A program made the translations under genes and the position numbers. From contig JAJQJQ010000003.1 of the NCBI GenBank assembly GCA_028622995.1, forward strand, positions 5,022,001 to 5,086,000: DNA of 64,000 nucleotides, in the 5' to 3' direction. The notes beneath the pieces are model-generated. The model was not told the DNA's origin, made no database searches, and saw only the letters and a program-made list of their open reading frames with translations. Source of the DNA: Panagrolaimus kolymaensis (taxonomy: Eukaryota; Nematoda; Chromadorea; Rhabditida; Panagrolaimidae). Shown here piece by piece: positions 34,665-48,606 of the stretch. Position 1 is the stretch's first letter. Every line of letters begins with the position of its first letter.

Positions 34665-37600
34665 TTACACTTTTGTAACTTCTTCATAGTCATGGCATAC
34701 ACATCCGAGAGAATCGAGAGCTTCACGAGCTTCATCACGAACTTGTTTGCTGCTATCATCGGATGCTACATGCTGCAAACAATCAACAACATTTTCTTGC
34801 TAAAATTTAACAATTAAAAGAGACTATTAAAAAAGTTTAAAACCTGTAAGATTGCAAGAGCTCTACAAGAACCTCGCCTTGTTGCATCTTCTGGATGTTC
34901 GAGTAAGCACGTATAACAAGCAGTCAAATCATTTGCTAAATCAACGCATGCTGAACGTAAATAAGCGTCTAAAAAATGTCAAATGTCATTATCAAAAATG
35001 TGCAAAATAAAAAGTACCTATAGCTGCATTAATTTGATGATTTCCTCGTAAAAGACATAAACCAATATGTCGTAAACTTTCAAGTGGTGGAACAACCGGC
35101 ACATTACATAGACGATCCATAACTTCGATAACAACGGAAGGCTTGGATGACATTAAATTGGATGTAATCCATGCTTCATGAGCTAGATTTTCAATGAAAG
35201 GAGTCAAATGTTTTCCACGGAATAATCCAACAAATTGGAATAATGAAATTCGATGTGGTTCCCAATCACCTGTTTTTACTAGAAGATTCATTATTGTGTC
35301 GAGAACTAAAAAGTTTGATTATAAAATTTATAGGAATAATATGCCTGAACTTACCATTACTGATAAGTTTAGGATATCTTCGTTCCACAACTGGCATTAA
35401 ATAAGCACGAATTTGGCGTTGTAAATGTTCTGTAGGAACCATGACAAATGCATTTAATGGATAACTTGTCGATAACCAAATTTCTTGTAATTCTGAATTT
35501 GCACCAAGATCGGCAAGCACTAAACCGATAAACATTTAATTGGATTGGAAAAAAGTTAAATTAATTTAGCTTACAATTAGTAATATTAGGTAATGCAGGC
35601 AATGTATCACTAATATTCAATAATTCTTCAAGAGCTACCGTATCTTGCTCCATTCGACAGAGCATTTCTGTTAAACGATACTCAAGAGGTCCATTTAATT
35701 TTTGAAGAGTTTCAAGTGATATTGTTGCACGCTTTAAGTGATGTTGAAGGCAATCATCCACCTCGCTATTTCCGCTTGCAGTTTGAGTGAATTCAGCACT
35801 TAATGCAGCGGAAATTGAAGCAGAATGAATTGAACTATGCATTTCAGGTTCCCAAAATTTATCAGAATTTAGAACAATTTTTTCATAATCTGTTGGAGTC
35901 ATTGAATCCAAAACAATGCCAATAGATTTTCGACGTTCTCTAAATTGTTTGAATCGACGTTGAGCTGGGCCTGAACCACTTCGATTTGCTGTACCAAAAT
36001 TATTATTAACATGCTGATGATTTTGATTTTGTGTTAAATGAGGTTGCTGCAGTTGTTGATGAGGATGATTATGATGGGGATTTTGCTGATGTTGCATTGC
36101 ACGAGAATTATATGGTGAAATATGTTGACGTAATGAATCAATTCCACTGTCATTTTCTGAGACTTGATCTCCAGAATTCATTAAAATATTATCATCAAGT
36201 TCATCCGAAACATTGGAGGGTGAATGTTGAGCATACATCGATGCTCTTTTGGTGATTCGACTTTTTCCATTTAAATGTCCATTGCGTCTTTGACTTCCAC
36301 ATTGAGCAACTTTTTGATCTTCAAGCATTGTAGCTCGATTAAGTTTTAAAACAGCTTCCCAATTTAACATACATGCTTCAAATGAAGCTAATTCAGTGTA
36401 TTCTGCAGATCGCATGGAACTCAAATAAACTCGAAGTTTATCAATACATTCAAGAAGGGAATCAATTTTTTTGAGTCCTTCAGCAATACGAATTGAAGAA
36501 GTATCAGAAGAATCATCAGAATCCATTGGACGCGAAACATTTCCAATAAAAGCACTGCTTCGACCTCTTCTTGGATTGCCAGCACTTTTGGTTGAAGAGC
36601 CATTAGTACTAACAGAAGATGCATTTCCATCAATTTCAGCTAAATGATTCATTGAAATACTTCGAAGCCAACTTGAAGGTTTTAAAATATTTGAAGTGGA
36701 AAATGGTGTATTTATCTGACTTTCAGAATTAGTGGTTTTATGCAAATGTTGTTTTGAATTGCTTGAACCTTTCAAAGCTGTTAGATCATGAATGGTTGGA
36801 ATGGATTTTGAAATATCTCGATACATATCATCTAGCATAACAGTGGATGATCGCCATTTATCCTTTTCTAATTCATTTAAATTTGATGTTTGTCGTTGGC
36901 GCTTCTTTTGTCGCAAAACAACTTTAGAGGGTGAATGACTTTCTATAAAAACAATAGGCTTTTATTAGTCGAAAGATATTGAAAGTTTTTACCTATATCA
37001 GGATTTCCATTCACTGTGCCTCGAAGAGGCGGATGAGGTTGCATTCCCATAGAGATTGAATGGGAAAGAGTTGAATCACCAATCTTTGAATGGCTTCTCA
37101 AAAGTGAAGCACTTTGAGAGCTTCCAAGAACTCGCATGCCACTTTTTGATGATAATAATGGGCTAAAAAATAATTACATTTAAATCAAAATAAATAATAA
37201 TAAATCTTACATCCAAGTAATAACAAGTTGAAGTTTAATAGTTCCAATAGAATTTAAATTCATTGTGACTAATTGGGGCTGAGAAGTAAAAAAGTTTGAA
37301 GGGTCAAATGTTCGTTCGTTTAATAATTTTGTATTAAAAAATTTAACTTCTGATACTTTAATATAAATCGGAACATCGGGTAAACAATTTAAATATGTTT
37401 GAGTTTGTTCCCATTTTTGTGTTTTATCTGATAAAGTTTTTCCACGACTTTTCCATTTTTGTGAACCATGTTTTATAACAACTTCAAAAACATCGCCCGT
37501 TGTAATTCGAGCAAAACCAATGATCGCTAAAAACGAAAGTTAAAAAACTACGTAAAATAAAAAAGAGCTTTTTTACCTTTAACTTCAACATGAAATCTAC

Positions 37601-40600
37601 CAAGCATACCAATCATATCCATTTCCATTGAAGCCATAGCTTGATCAGCTTTATGCTTTTCGTTTATTCTTGCACGATGATTAATTAATGGAGAACGATA
37701 ATTTAATCCACTAATAGTTCCACCTGTGAAATCTTTATCCAAACCAATTCGCCACTTATTATTACTTGAATTTTTTAATGTCACTGTTGAATGACCACTT
37801 TGAATCGTTACCGATGCGTTATCGAGGCCTATTGGCCGCAAATCAGCTACCGATTCGCTTTTAGTTTTTGATCCTAAAAAAAGTATGAATAAAATCGGTA
37901 TGTTTTTTAAAGCAAGCGCAAGATAATAATCTTCAAAAGTGAAATTGAAAGAAAGTGAGAATATGCATGCATGCATGCTGGGACACGATAATCAATAAAT
38001 AAAAATAAGCATGAGGTCAATCAAAGCCACAGCAGCAGCAGCATCCAACATTGGTCAATGTCAATAAAAATAAAAGGTGGAAAGAGGAAAAAGTTTCAAA
38101 CATGAAAATGAAAAGTGGTCAATCAACACTCATCTAATCAAAAGAGATACACAAATTGTTAAACTAGACTCCTTTAATTGCTCGCTTAAAGGAATAATAT
38201 TTGTCTCTCTAAGGAACTGTTTAAAGTAAGTGAGTTAAAAGCAGGGGAAAAAACATCTAACATGAGCGATCAACTTTTTTTTATGTAATAGTCTGGCGAA
38301 AAAAAGGACTATGTTTACGCTTATGTATTTTCTGACCAACCCATCACATTGAAAAAAAGCGAAAACGCTTTATCGCCGATTTTGTGCTTTGCCAACAGAA
38401 ATAGCTGCGGCTGTACAAGCAAGTAGCAACAGCGTAAAAATCTAGTATATAGTCCAAAACGCACCTTTTTGGAAAAGAAAAAATAAGCACCAAACAGTAG
38501 CAATATAATGCGCAATTTTTTACAAGAGCCCCTATCCTAAATGACCAAAGGGGAGAAAGAAAGAATCAAGCATGTGAGATAAAGATAGACGATAGAGCGC
38601 TGCTGCTGGTTCTTGTTGTAAACTGTTAACACCGCCAAGTGGAATGCGCCTTAAAGAAGAAAAAATAAATAAAATAGTTTTCTTCAGTTAATGTGTGGAC
38701 GACAAACAAAACAAAGATGTAGATAGATGAAGAAAAAAAAGTGACGATCAAAGCTTGTTGAAAATATGTAACAAAAAAAAGTCACACTGGAGTTAATAAT
38801 GATTGAAACCTCGAATGTTTGCTTAAAAGAAGATAAAATGCATCAAGAAAAAATTGAATGAAGAAGAAAGAAAGAAAGGAGAGTTCGTTCGAATGGGATT
38901 AGCTGAAGCTAAAACATTATCGTAAATAAAATAAAATAAAAATCAAAGCAACAACAAATAAAGCTGCTGATAGAGAAAAAGAATAAGAAAGACAACAATG
39001 TGGATATTTTTTTTTGTTTGTATAAATAAATCAAAACGAGACCCATTTAATCTCCTATAATTACTTTAAGCTTAATTTTTCTTTACAATTTTTTTAGCGG
39101 ATAAGGTAGGTAACTTTTTGCGTAACAAAAACAATCAAAATAAAAAGTAAAAAAGGGCGAGCGGTATTCTTCATTTTTATTTTTTCAAATTTTCACAGCG
39201 GGATGAAGGTGATGACGATGAATAAAAAAAAGAAAAAGAAAACCTCTACGCTGACCACCTGGTAGCAGGAGCAAGAGAAAAAAAAAAAAGAAAAAGCCAA
39301 TTTTTTATTCTCATTCATAATTAGATAGTTCCTCTCTTTGCCTCTTTTGATCTAAACACAAAAAAAATTATAAGAAAAATAAAGAGAAACGGACTTTCTG
39401 GGAATTTTTGTCGGACTTAAACTACTAATCTTAAAAGTAGCTGCTAGTATTGTTACACTCTCACTCATTCTTTCTTAAATGTCCGCGCATTTCCTCCGGA
39501 ATATATTTTTTTCTTTGACAACTTACTACGCCTAAGCTGGAGTCATTTTCAACAAATTAAAAGAAAAGAAAAACAGGTTTCGTTTCAATGTTTTCAAAAA
39601 GAGAAAGATTCTGGCTATTTTTACTTTCATGACCTCCGTTGCTTTTCCTTATGACTAGTTGAAACAAAAAAAGCAAAACTATCATATTTATACAAAATCC
39701 AAATTAAAACTTGAAAGTTCAAATTTGACAGATTTGTTTTTTACAAATAAAACTCGAAGTTCTTGTTATAACAAAAAACTGGACTGAAACGTTTTAAGAA
39801 AAAATTGGTAAAGACATTACGATTAATTAATTTAAAAAACAAATAAAAAAATTAGATTTCCATAAGTGAAACGTAAACGAATGAAATGAAAAGAAAAGAC
39901 CACTTAAAAACGAATAAAAGTCAAACATTTGGCAATTTGTATATCCAGAGTATGTGTATGGGAAAGTCAGTCAAAAGTGATGAAAAAAAAAAACGAAGAC
40001 GTGAAAAAATAAAAAGTTTGAGTAAAAAAGGAAGAAGATAAAAAGAAGCGATTGATTTTCAATGCTCCCTTCGGCGGTAAAAATAATGTGGGGTTTATTT
40101 TTTTGAAATGAAATTTATGTGATACTAAAAAAACGTTAATATTTCCGGCAGGGAAGAAAAAATATAATTGCATAAGTAAAAAAAATATGCAAATTTTTTA
40201 GGGGTGTTGAAAGTAAAGCAAAGTAGCGGAAGGCCCCAGTTATCCGCAAATCCAAACATGTGGAGATAGGTAAATTGCACACTTTGGATAACCCTGCAAT
40301 TTCTGTGTAATTATTGGGGCGCATCCATCCATTTTTACCGCTGACAAAATGAATGAAAAAAGAAAATTGTGTGTTTTTTGTAAGGGTGGAAACGGGACGG
40401 GACTATTTTCAAAATCCCGTCCCGTCCCGTCCCGGGACGGGACGGGACGAAAAATTTTGGTCCCGGGACGGGACGGGACGTAAAAATTTGACTTTTTAAT
40501 GGAAAAAATGACCCAAAATTCGAAAAAATAGGGACGTCCCGTCCCGTCCCGGGACGGGACCGGGACCGGGACGGGACGGGACGAAAAGTTTGGTCCCGGG

Positions 40601-43600
40601 ACGGGACGGGACTGGAAAAAGTCGTCCCGTTTCCACCCTTAGTTTTTTGTCTGGTGAAAATTATTTATTCCGGAAATGTTTTTAAATCGCACTTTAAGGA
40701 TAAATATGTATTTATTCATTTCGAGGACATCTTCCTTTAAATATCCAAAAAAGAGGAAAGAATAAGTAAACAAAATTACATTTGAAAAAGTGTTAACAAA
40801 AAAAATGAAGAAGATTTCTACTGAAACAAACGGGAGAGAACCTGTTTTATCTATTTTCATTTATAATGACTTTTTCATCCCAAAAAATGAATGAAGAAGC
40901 TCATCCATAAATTTTTTACTAGAAAAAAAAAGAGATTTGTGGTTGGGTTAAATAAAACTAATAAGTGGGTGGTGGGTTTTTATATAGTTTTAAAATATAG
41001 TGAAATTCATTAAATTTGGCAAAGAAACGGTTGCCGAAAGAAAAAAAAACAAGTATCATTGCCTAATTAATTAATTTAACGAAAAATGAAGGTAGTATAC
41101 AATTTTTTGGAAAGATAATCTGAATTAGTGATTATTAGAAGACTCGTTTTTACATATTTTTTAAAATCGGCAGAAAAAAGCTAATTAAATTAAGAAAATT
41201 TATAATCAGTAAAAACGAGATTTTTGACAAGAGATTTATTATTTGTTAGAAGCTGTTGAGGTAAATAAAAAAAAAGTGAAGAAGAAGAAAGAATACAAGG
41301 ATAATGTTTACATTTTATTCAAAAAGACTAAATTTTACGTAATAAAATGTTTTCAAAAGTAAACAAAAGATAGTTAGTTCTGTTGTTGCTGCTGCTTGAG
41401 GCAAGAAAAAAAAGGTAAACGAAAAAAGGAAGAAACGCAATCATTATAACGTCATTTGGTGGCTGTGGTTGCATAAAAGAAAATAGAAGAGCGTTTACGC
41501 TTCGAAGATTTAGCAAAATGATTTTATTTGATACACGCGGGTGCTCGCGCTTCCATTAAGTACCTCTTTTTTATGGAAGCAAAGCAATTTCCAACTTTTT
41601 TTATGCAAACAAAATGTGGCTGAATTTTTCTTGTTTCGATAACAAAGATTTAAATTACAAAAATATATATATATAAAAGAATTGAGATATGCGATGTCGA
41701 CCTCGTAGAATAGTAGTAAACGTGCAATTGAGGGGATGCAAAGAATGGCAATAGGGAGAGAGAGAGGGCCATCACAATTCGAAAAAAAAATGGATGGTAT
41801 GCAAATGAAGGGGCATAATAGTATTTGAGGAGGAGAACGAACAATTACAATTCCTCTATGCAAGGTCAAAATGGAACCCGCTCAAACTAAAATTAGAAAG
41901 TTTTGACTAAAAAATGGAAAGAAAAGGATTTGAAAAAAATCTAAAGAAATAAGATTTACTTTTTTTTCGTTAATTTATTAACAAAAATCCATTAGTGACT
42001 AACTAACTAATGCAAAAAAATTATAAAAAACTAAATCAAACCAAAAAAGAAACCAGAACATCGTTGAAGAAAGAAAAAAACATTTGAAACAATAAAAGGT
42101 TGTGTTTTTTTGTTGCCGCAAAAAACAAGAGCGTCAAATATCCTGCCTTTTTTGCGCAGCCTCACCATAAAAAGAATGATTGAATCACAAAAAAGGGACA
42201 ACGTTGCTATCGACGTCGTCGTTGTCGTCGTCGGCACAATGTTCGATTGCTGCTTTTTTTTTTGCAAAGAAGAAGCAAAACAAGTAAAAATTCCATAACA
42301 ATGGGAAGGTTAGTCTACCGAATGAAATGACTGACCCCGCGTTTATTTTTTTCCGCGCCATGGTTTTTGTGAGTTTGAATATGCAGCAATAAAGAAAAAA
42401 GAAAGGTAAAAGTACAAAGACAAATAGATATCCTCCTCTTTCCCTCTTGAACCTATCATGCGAAAAACAAAACAAAACAAAAAATGAGTGCCAAATATTG
42501 TTTTTTACTTTTAAGTTTAAAAAGTGCGTCTTTGTCAATAATAAAAAAAATATTTTTATTTTGCTTCGAAAAAAATCGGAAATGTAATTTTTGTAAAAAT
42601 AATGGGCCAATAAAAGATAGGCTTTTTTAGTAACATGTATGATTCAAGAGAAAAAAAAGTAAAAAAAGAAGCCGAACACAAAAAAAAACGTAGGCTTTTG
42701 GTCAACGGAAGAAGAAAAGTCAGTGAGAAAAAATTGAATCATCATCGTTTTATACATTTTTCTTTTGTGACCAACGTTTTCTTATTACAATAAAAATATT
42801 TTCCCAAGAAAGAATGCTAAGAACAAAAAAAATTTAAACAAGGTCAATGGCAAACAAAATGGAATAATGGAAAAATAGTGGAAATCAAGCGGAAAGTAAT
42901 ATAAAATAAAACAAAAAACTCACCGATGCCAAATTGATTTCGATGATCCTCGTATTGTTGAAAAAGTTTTTCAATTCTTAATCCTTGAGCCTCGTATAAA
43001 CGTTTGCTTTCTTCTGCTAAAGCGATTTCCTAAAAAAAAATATTGAAAAGGTATAATAATGAAAAAACTATTATTAGGACTTTTAAATAAGAAACTAGGA
43101 AAACAAATAAATAAAATAGTTTAAAAATAAAAACAAGCTTATAAGGGATAGCCACGGATTAAGGAATTTGACGTTTACAAAAATAGCAACACTTCCAAGA
43201 GTTTTGTGAAACGTGATTTCTTATTTAAACTTAGGATAATAAAACTCAATATAAAAACTTTATTAAATCAAAAAAATAACTAACATTATTGAGTCTCTCT
43301 TTTTCAGCTGAAAATGATGAAGGTGAAAGTGATTTCATTTGTTGCTCTTCTTTTTCTGATTCACCCCCGGAAGACGTGGTGGACTCACTATCATCTTTTT
43401 TGGAATGATGAGGTGTCGTGGAAGAAGAATTTGAAGGAGGTGCGGTCAATGCTGTGAGACATTTGTTTAATTCAATAATCTCTGATGCATATAATTCTTG
43501 ATATGCTCTAAAAATAATATTATAATAATATTCAAATAAGGCGTCATGTGATAGAAAGTGAACTCACTGATATCCTTTTACAAGCGATCGAAATAACTGT

Positions 43601-43623
43601 AAAATTCTAACCGAATCTGCCAT
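34665..43623 (-). CDS. RIPOR/FAM65-family Rho-interacting polarity regulator
   Basis: Eleven exons: 43568-43623, 43285-43507, 42924-43029, 37577-37873, 37211-37526, 36993-37162, 35575-36942, 35355-35519, 35018-35305, 34844-34968 and 34665-34799; 1082 residues, all phases consistent. The N-terminus is a coiled-coil ([40 protein letters not shown]). A beta-rich C2-like domain follows with [27 protein letters not shown] and [14 protein letters not shown], which match the FAM65/RIPOR signature. A long disordered His/Gln/Ser-rich middle leads to a C-terminal helical ARM/HEAT-like domain. RIPOR proteins bind Rho GTPases and control cell polarity and migration. The first three exons are separated from the rest by a 5-kb intron. 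The start is the first ATG; more 5' coding exons cannot be excluded. Confidence 0.85.
37874..42923 (-). other. 5-kb intron 3 of the RIPOR gene
   Basis: Donor ATCG|GTGAGT at 42923 and acceptor TTTTTTAG|GATC at 37874; all other introns of the gene are 45-260 bp. It contains a hAT MITE (40381-40641), an (ATGC)4 run at 37963-37978, a (TA) run near 41663-41675 and an imperfect inverted repeat around GTTATCC/GGATAAC at about 40230-40295. No nested gene is supported; the open frames are low-complexity. Confidence 0.75.
40381..40641. mobile_element. Ac-like hAT MITE in RIPOR intron 3
   Basis: A 261-bp element with 19-bp perfect terminal inverted repeats (TAAGGGTGGAAACGGGACG and its complement), flanked by exact 8-bp repeats GTTTTTTG at 40373-40380 and 40642-40649. 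Termini of the TA(G/A)GGRTGRAAACGG type with 8-bp duplications are typical of Ac-like hAT transposons. The interior is made of head-to-head arrays of CGGGA/TCCCG units, so each half folds on itself. There is no coding capacity. Confidence 0.93.
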
Positions 43624-46600
43624 CACCGAAGTGTCGGAGCAAAATGGAGGAGGAATGATTGGTTTTTGCTTTTTTTTCTATTTTCGTTTTTCTTCCAAGC
43701 TCTAAAACAAAAAAAGATTTCATTAAACATACATATGTCAAAAAATCCATTCCAAAAATGGCAAAAAGAAAAGAAAAAAAGAAGAAAAAAGTTTTTTTCT
43801 TTGTCAGTGGTGACAAACTCGTAAGCGGCGGAAAAGAAACATATGCAAAAAATATAACAAAAACTTATTTTAAAATTCTACATATTCTTTTCTTTCTTTC
43901 AAGGTGTTCAAAAGTAAAATCGCGCGCGTATAATTTTTCTTTGATAGTTCAAAAGAAGAAAAAAACACAAAAGTTTAAAAATGGATACAAAAACCTCTAT
44001 GTTGTTGCTTGAATAATTTTTTTTAGCATAGGAAAAAACAAATTCTTTCGTAAAAAATAAAAATGACAAAAGAAAGTGGGATAATCAAGAAGCCATTAAC
44101 AAAAAAAAAACAATACAATTATATTGAAGGATGGCTGTCATTTAAACGAGTGAAAAAAACGTCGCCGCTATGTTTTTTATTTTTCAAAAAATCATTATAC
44201 CTTAATTGGTAGCTCTATTTTATTTATTATAAAGTAATAAAAAAAAGTTTGAAACTGTATTAGAAAAAAATCTATAATGATGGGGAAAGGAGATGTGCAA
44301 ATGAGAAAAACATTTGAAAAAAAAGGTAGTTGGTAAACAAGGTAGCCTACTGGAACGTAACAATTTGGTTTTGGTCAAATGGTTAATGGAAGGGTTTGAA
44401 GACATTGCATCAAGGCCCTGGGAACGATAAAAAAAATGAATCATTCGAAGAGGAAAAAAAATTGTATCCTTCAAAAGAAAAATTTAAATTTTTTTATATC
44501 AACCAATTCTAGCGCACAAAAAATCAAATTCAATTGAAACGTTTTCGCTACTGAAAATAGCAATCAATTATTCATGCGTCGCTGCTACATCTCCTCAAAA
44601 AAAATTAGCTAAAAAATCGAAATAAGAAAATCAAAGCGAATCTAAATCTAAAAAAACTGCTATCCAAAAATACCAAACAAAAAAATATAATAGAAAAGTT
44701 TATATTTATTTTTGAATGAAAATTTTTAAAAAACGATACGCTCAGGATTACCGAAAAATCACTAAAGCAAAAGTCGAGGCAGTAACGTTTTTCTTTCCCC
44801 ACACACTCGTCGTCGTGTGCTTTTCATTTGGGGTGAATGGAAGGATTAACGATGAAACAGATACTATTTTTGTTAGAGATGAAAAAAATAATAAATATGA
44901 GGTCATCTGAGGTCGGAGAATATTTTTGACAAACTAAACTAATTCATGTCAAACTATTTATTAAATTAATATTTAAAACAAAATAAATTATTGCGCCATG
45001 CATGATGAGATGGGAAGAGCTAAGATGTCAAACCAAATATCAATATATTATTATTGAGTGAAAACAAACTTGACCCAATAATAAATAAGCAAGGCAAGCA
45101 AGCAAGTAACAGCTCCATTTCGTCGCTTAGAAACGAAACGAAGCAGCGGTCATTCACTTGAAAAGAAAAAATAAACGTTTATTGTTTTTTCGAATGGCGC
45201 AAAAATACATACGCTGTTTACAAGGTAGCGGTGTTCCGGTAAAAAAAAGATGGTTAAACGCCTAATAATAATAATAATCGTATAAAAAAGGAAGTAATTT
45301 AATCGAAGATGAGCCAAAAAAAATGTGTTTGAATTGAAGAAAAGGGCCCAATAAAGCGCGAATCTTTTTTTATTTTATTTTATTCATTCATTGCCTCAGG
45401 CAATTTATTTACGAGTCCGCTTTTTTCATGATGCGTGAATTTTTTTTTTCCTTGACGCTACATAACAAAAAGAGAAGGACAATGTAAAAACACATTTTAA
45501 ATAAAAAATAAATAAAGATTTATTTTTAAAGCGTCGTTTAAAAACCAAAAAAATGACAGATTACAAAAATAAAAATGTATGGATGCTTTTGGCTCAAAAA
45601 AATCAAATTAGCGTATTCGTCTTGAAATCAACTAACGCTCAAAAAAGCATACTAGAAAGGAATGTGAGAGAGAAATCCGGTCTAAGAAAAAAACATAAGC
45701 ATTCATTTTCAGTAGCGCATACTTAAACAAATTTATGACCCGATCATCTCTCCTTGCTTGTTCCCAAAAAAAAACCAGCGACCATTTCCCATTTAAAAAA
45801 TACAGAAAAAATAAATAAGAAAAAAAGAACGCGCGAGCTTACATTGGATTTGGATTTTGAAGTGAGTGGTCAAAAAAAAGTCTTAGAATAGAGTTTTAAA
45901 GAGTTTTTCATGTCAAATATTCAAAAGAGAAACAGAAAGAGAAAAAAATGGGGAAAGTAGCCAATTGCCTATTGTTAAAAGAAAATCCGAAAAAAGGTTG
46001 TAAAATAGATAATTTCTTTAAAAAAGGTGTTGAAATAAAAAAATCTTTCGCGTTTGATTTTTGAAAAGAAAAAGCGTTTTTCAGAAAATAAGGGAATGAG
46101 GCTAGACGTTTAACAAAACATTAACATTTAGAAAATGTTCCCATGATTCGTACAAAAAAAAGAGTGGAGAGAAGGCAACACCAAAATCATTTACGCTGTT
46201 TCTTTTTCGAAGCAGGCAAGTGAAGAAAAGAAATGCAAGAAAGTGTAAGAATATCAATGAATTGATGGCTATTAGCAATGGTAAAAATTATTATTGTTCA
46301 ACGATGCTTAACAAAAAAAACTAAACTCTTTTCATATGTAAAATAAAACGTAAAAAGTAAAGATTTTTATAGCATTTTTTTCCCTGTATATTTTTAAGGG
46401 TAACAGTTTCAAGAAAATAAAAGTTTTTGACTAAAAAAAGAAAGGGAAAATGCGGTTATTTTTTTCAAGAGCTCCTCAACAGCGCTGACCACCATCAACT
46501 CCAACCACCGATTTCGCTAAAGTTCGAGTGGATTGGCTTTGGTTGCATCCGCTTGAAGAAGAACATTAATTGAAATATAAGAAACAATTTTTTAAATTTA

Positions 46601-48606
46601 TTCAGTAAAAAAAATCAAAGTAAATGAACAAAAATAGAAGAATTATTTGTGAAAAGCTTTTATTATAATGAACAAATGTTGAGTAAAATAATAAAAAGAA
46701 GTCACAGAGATTTATCGTCGGCTAATCCTGGACTTTTGCCGCAGCTCCAAAATAATGTAAAATCGGGTCTCCATGGTAGCTGTTAATAAATACAAAAAGA
46801 TAAAAAGAATAGTATTGAAAGGCAAAAATTAATAAACAAACAATGAAGGTTATTTGGCTTTAATTAAAATTAGTGAGAATATTCTGAATAAATAAATCAT
46901 CTCGTTAGCAAGGAAATCACAAGAGGCAAAATACACTTTAACATTCTTTAAAAAAAATATTATTACACTCCTGATTTCTGTAACCACTTACCATACTTGG
47001 CTCGATGGGATCAATTCATTGTTCTAACACAAGAGCAATGAAGCCATAGTTCATTTTTTCCTTAAAATACTGATTCATGATTATTACATCACATCTTAAT
47101 CACATACTCTATATTTCTTTGGGAAAAAAGACATCTGATTTTTGAACTCCAATAATAATATATAATTTATCTAAAAAAAATTAGATTATTGGAGTAAGTT
47201 ATGGGAATAGTAATTCTTTGAAAAATGTTTTTTTGCTCAAAATTGTGTTTGCTTTTAAAATAAACAGTTTATTAAAAATGAGCATCAACTTTAAAGTGAT
47301 TACCTTGGAAATTGATCAAAGATGTCTTATAATTATATTATATTTGAGAATTACATCTATGATTTTTGAATGAGTATGCAAAACGATTTTGTTAACTTTG
47401 GTTTTAACACTTACATCAGCAACAAACTTAAAAAATTCAAACATTTTGATAATTATTAAGATTTGGAGTGTTTTTTTTAATTTGCGCACTTAAAAAAATT
47501 AATTATCATCAAAATTTGTCAACTTCACAATTGAAACATAATACAGACAGGAAGCTGCATGATGATTACTATATCATTTCCTCTCTTTCTCGAAACCATT
47601 ATTATAATTTACCGTTTTCGCTATTATTGTTTGAAAATTCGCAACAATGTTTTAAGTTTAAAACAAACTTGTGACTTGCTTGATTCATTCTGGTTCTACG
47701 CCTTCTAATAATTACATTTGAGTTGAATATCAGTCTTTATTCTTTTTAATTGTTGGGAGCAATCTTAATCTTAAATATAATTATTGTAATTGAGTTATCC
47801 AAACTTTAATCAACTATAATAATATGAAACAGAGACTTCACGTGCAATGTGACGTCAAAAGAAAGGCGTTACCTGTAATTTACATTTCTCCTTTCTTTCG
47901 AAAGGTTTGGTATAAAAAAAGGATATGAAGTTTTATAATCATCATATACATGATTTTTGCAGCCTTTTGTGACACAACGACGCTTCCATTTCTAAAAAAG
48001 TAAACTTGAGATTTGTTTTCGTCAAAATTAAAAAAAAATGATGTAAGGCGGAATATTATTTTCATCCTTCCTGCTTTATACCTTTTTAATAATTCCACCT
48101 TTGTTCTAATAAAATATTCTAGAAGGTGTTGTTGTCTCGTTATAGTTTTTTTAGGCATTCACAAAACAAAGAGGTGTTGAACTTTTTTTATTCCCAAACT
48201 TCAGTTCGGCATATTTTATTTGGTAAAATTTAATTTTGCACTTTTATATTCTTAAATACCAGCTTTGCTTATCACAAAACAAAATGCGTAATTCCTCAGT
48301 TTTTTTTTTAATTGAAAATTTTGAGTGATAGCCAACTAATTTTCCCAAAAAAAAAGTATCAAAAACTAGGTAATACTTTGTTCCTTTGGTACCATAATAC
48401 TCATATAAAAAAAGATGGAATGGTTGTAGTCAAATGAATTCTTTGTTTTATGCTTTCCTGAATTTTTGGTTTTATCATACTTTTTTTGCTCTTTTCTTCT
48501 TCCATTTTTTTTATGATATCAGCATTTTTTTGTTTCGGGAAAAGTCAAACACGTGTTTTTAATAAGCATTTTGAATGATTGACTTTATTTATTTTTTTAG
48601 ATCAAA
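43624..48606. other. 5-kb interval without a confident gene
   Basis: Lies between the 5' end of RIPOR (minus) and a plus-strand short secreted gene, so it should hold both promoters. Mostly A+T-rich with simple repeats (CAAG units near 45090-45107, AAT units near 45263-45279). Two G+C-richer islands on the minus strand (46480-46566 and 46696-46771) and a consensus donor at 46991 hint at a small unrecognised transcript. A perfect 11-bp inverted repeat ACTCCAATAAT/ATTATTGGAGT spans 47146-47195. Confidence 0.4.
46660..47045 (-). ncRNA. Possible short spliced transcript
   Basis: On the minus strand a consensus donor (AGTATG|GTAAGTGG, 46990-46991) and an acceptor (TTAACAG, just above 46771) bracket a G+C-richer exon of about 75 bases. 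An AATAAA follows near 46662. Two exon-like pieces could join, but the upstream piece has stops in all frames around its ATGs. A non-coding or short-peptide transcript is therefore the only reading I can offer. The upstream piece also contains a hairpin (TTCATTG-TTCT/AGAGCAATGAA). Confidence 0.2.

Noticed and set aside
40136..40324. 62-codon minus-strand frame beside the Ac-like MITE
   Set aside because: Lies inside the RIPOR intron, has no splice signals and turns into low-complexity sequence; possibly an older decayed repeat.
47880..48158. 92-codon minus-strand frame with a basic N-terminus
   Set aside because: Phe/Lys/Ile-rich, no splice signals, no domain; typical of chance frames in A+T-rich DNA.
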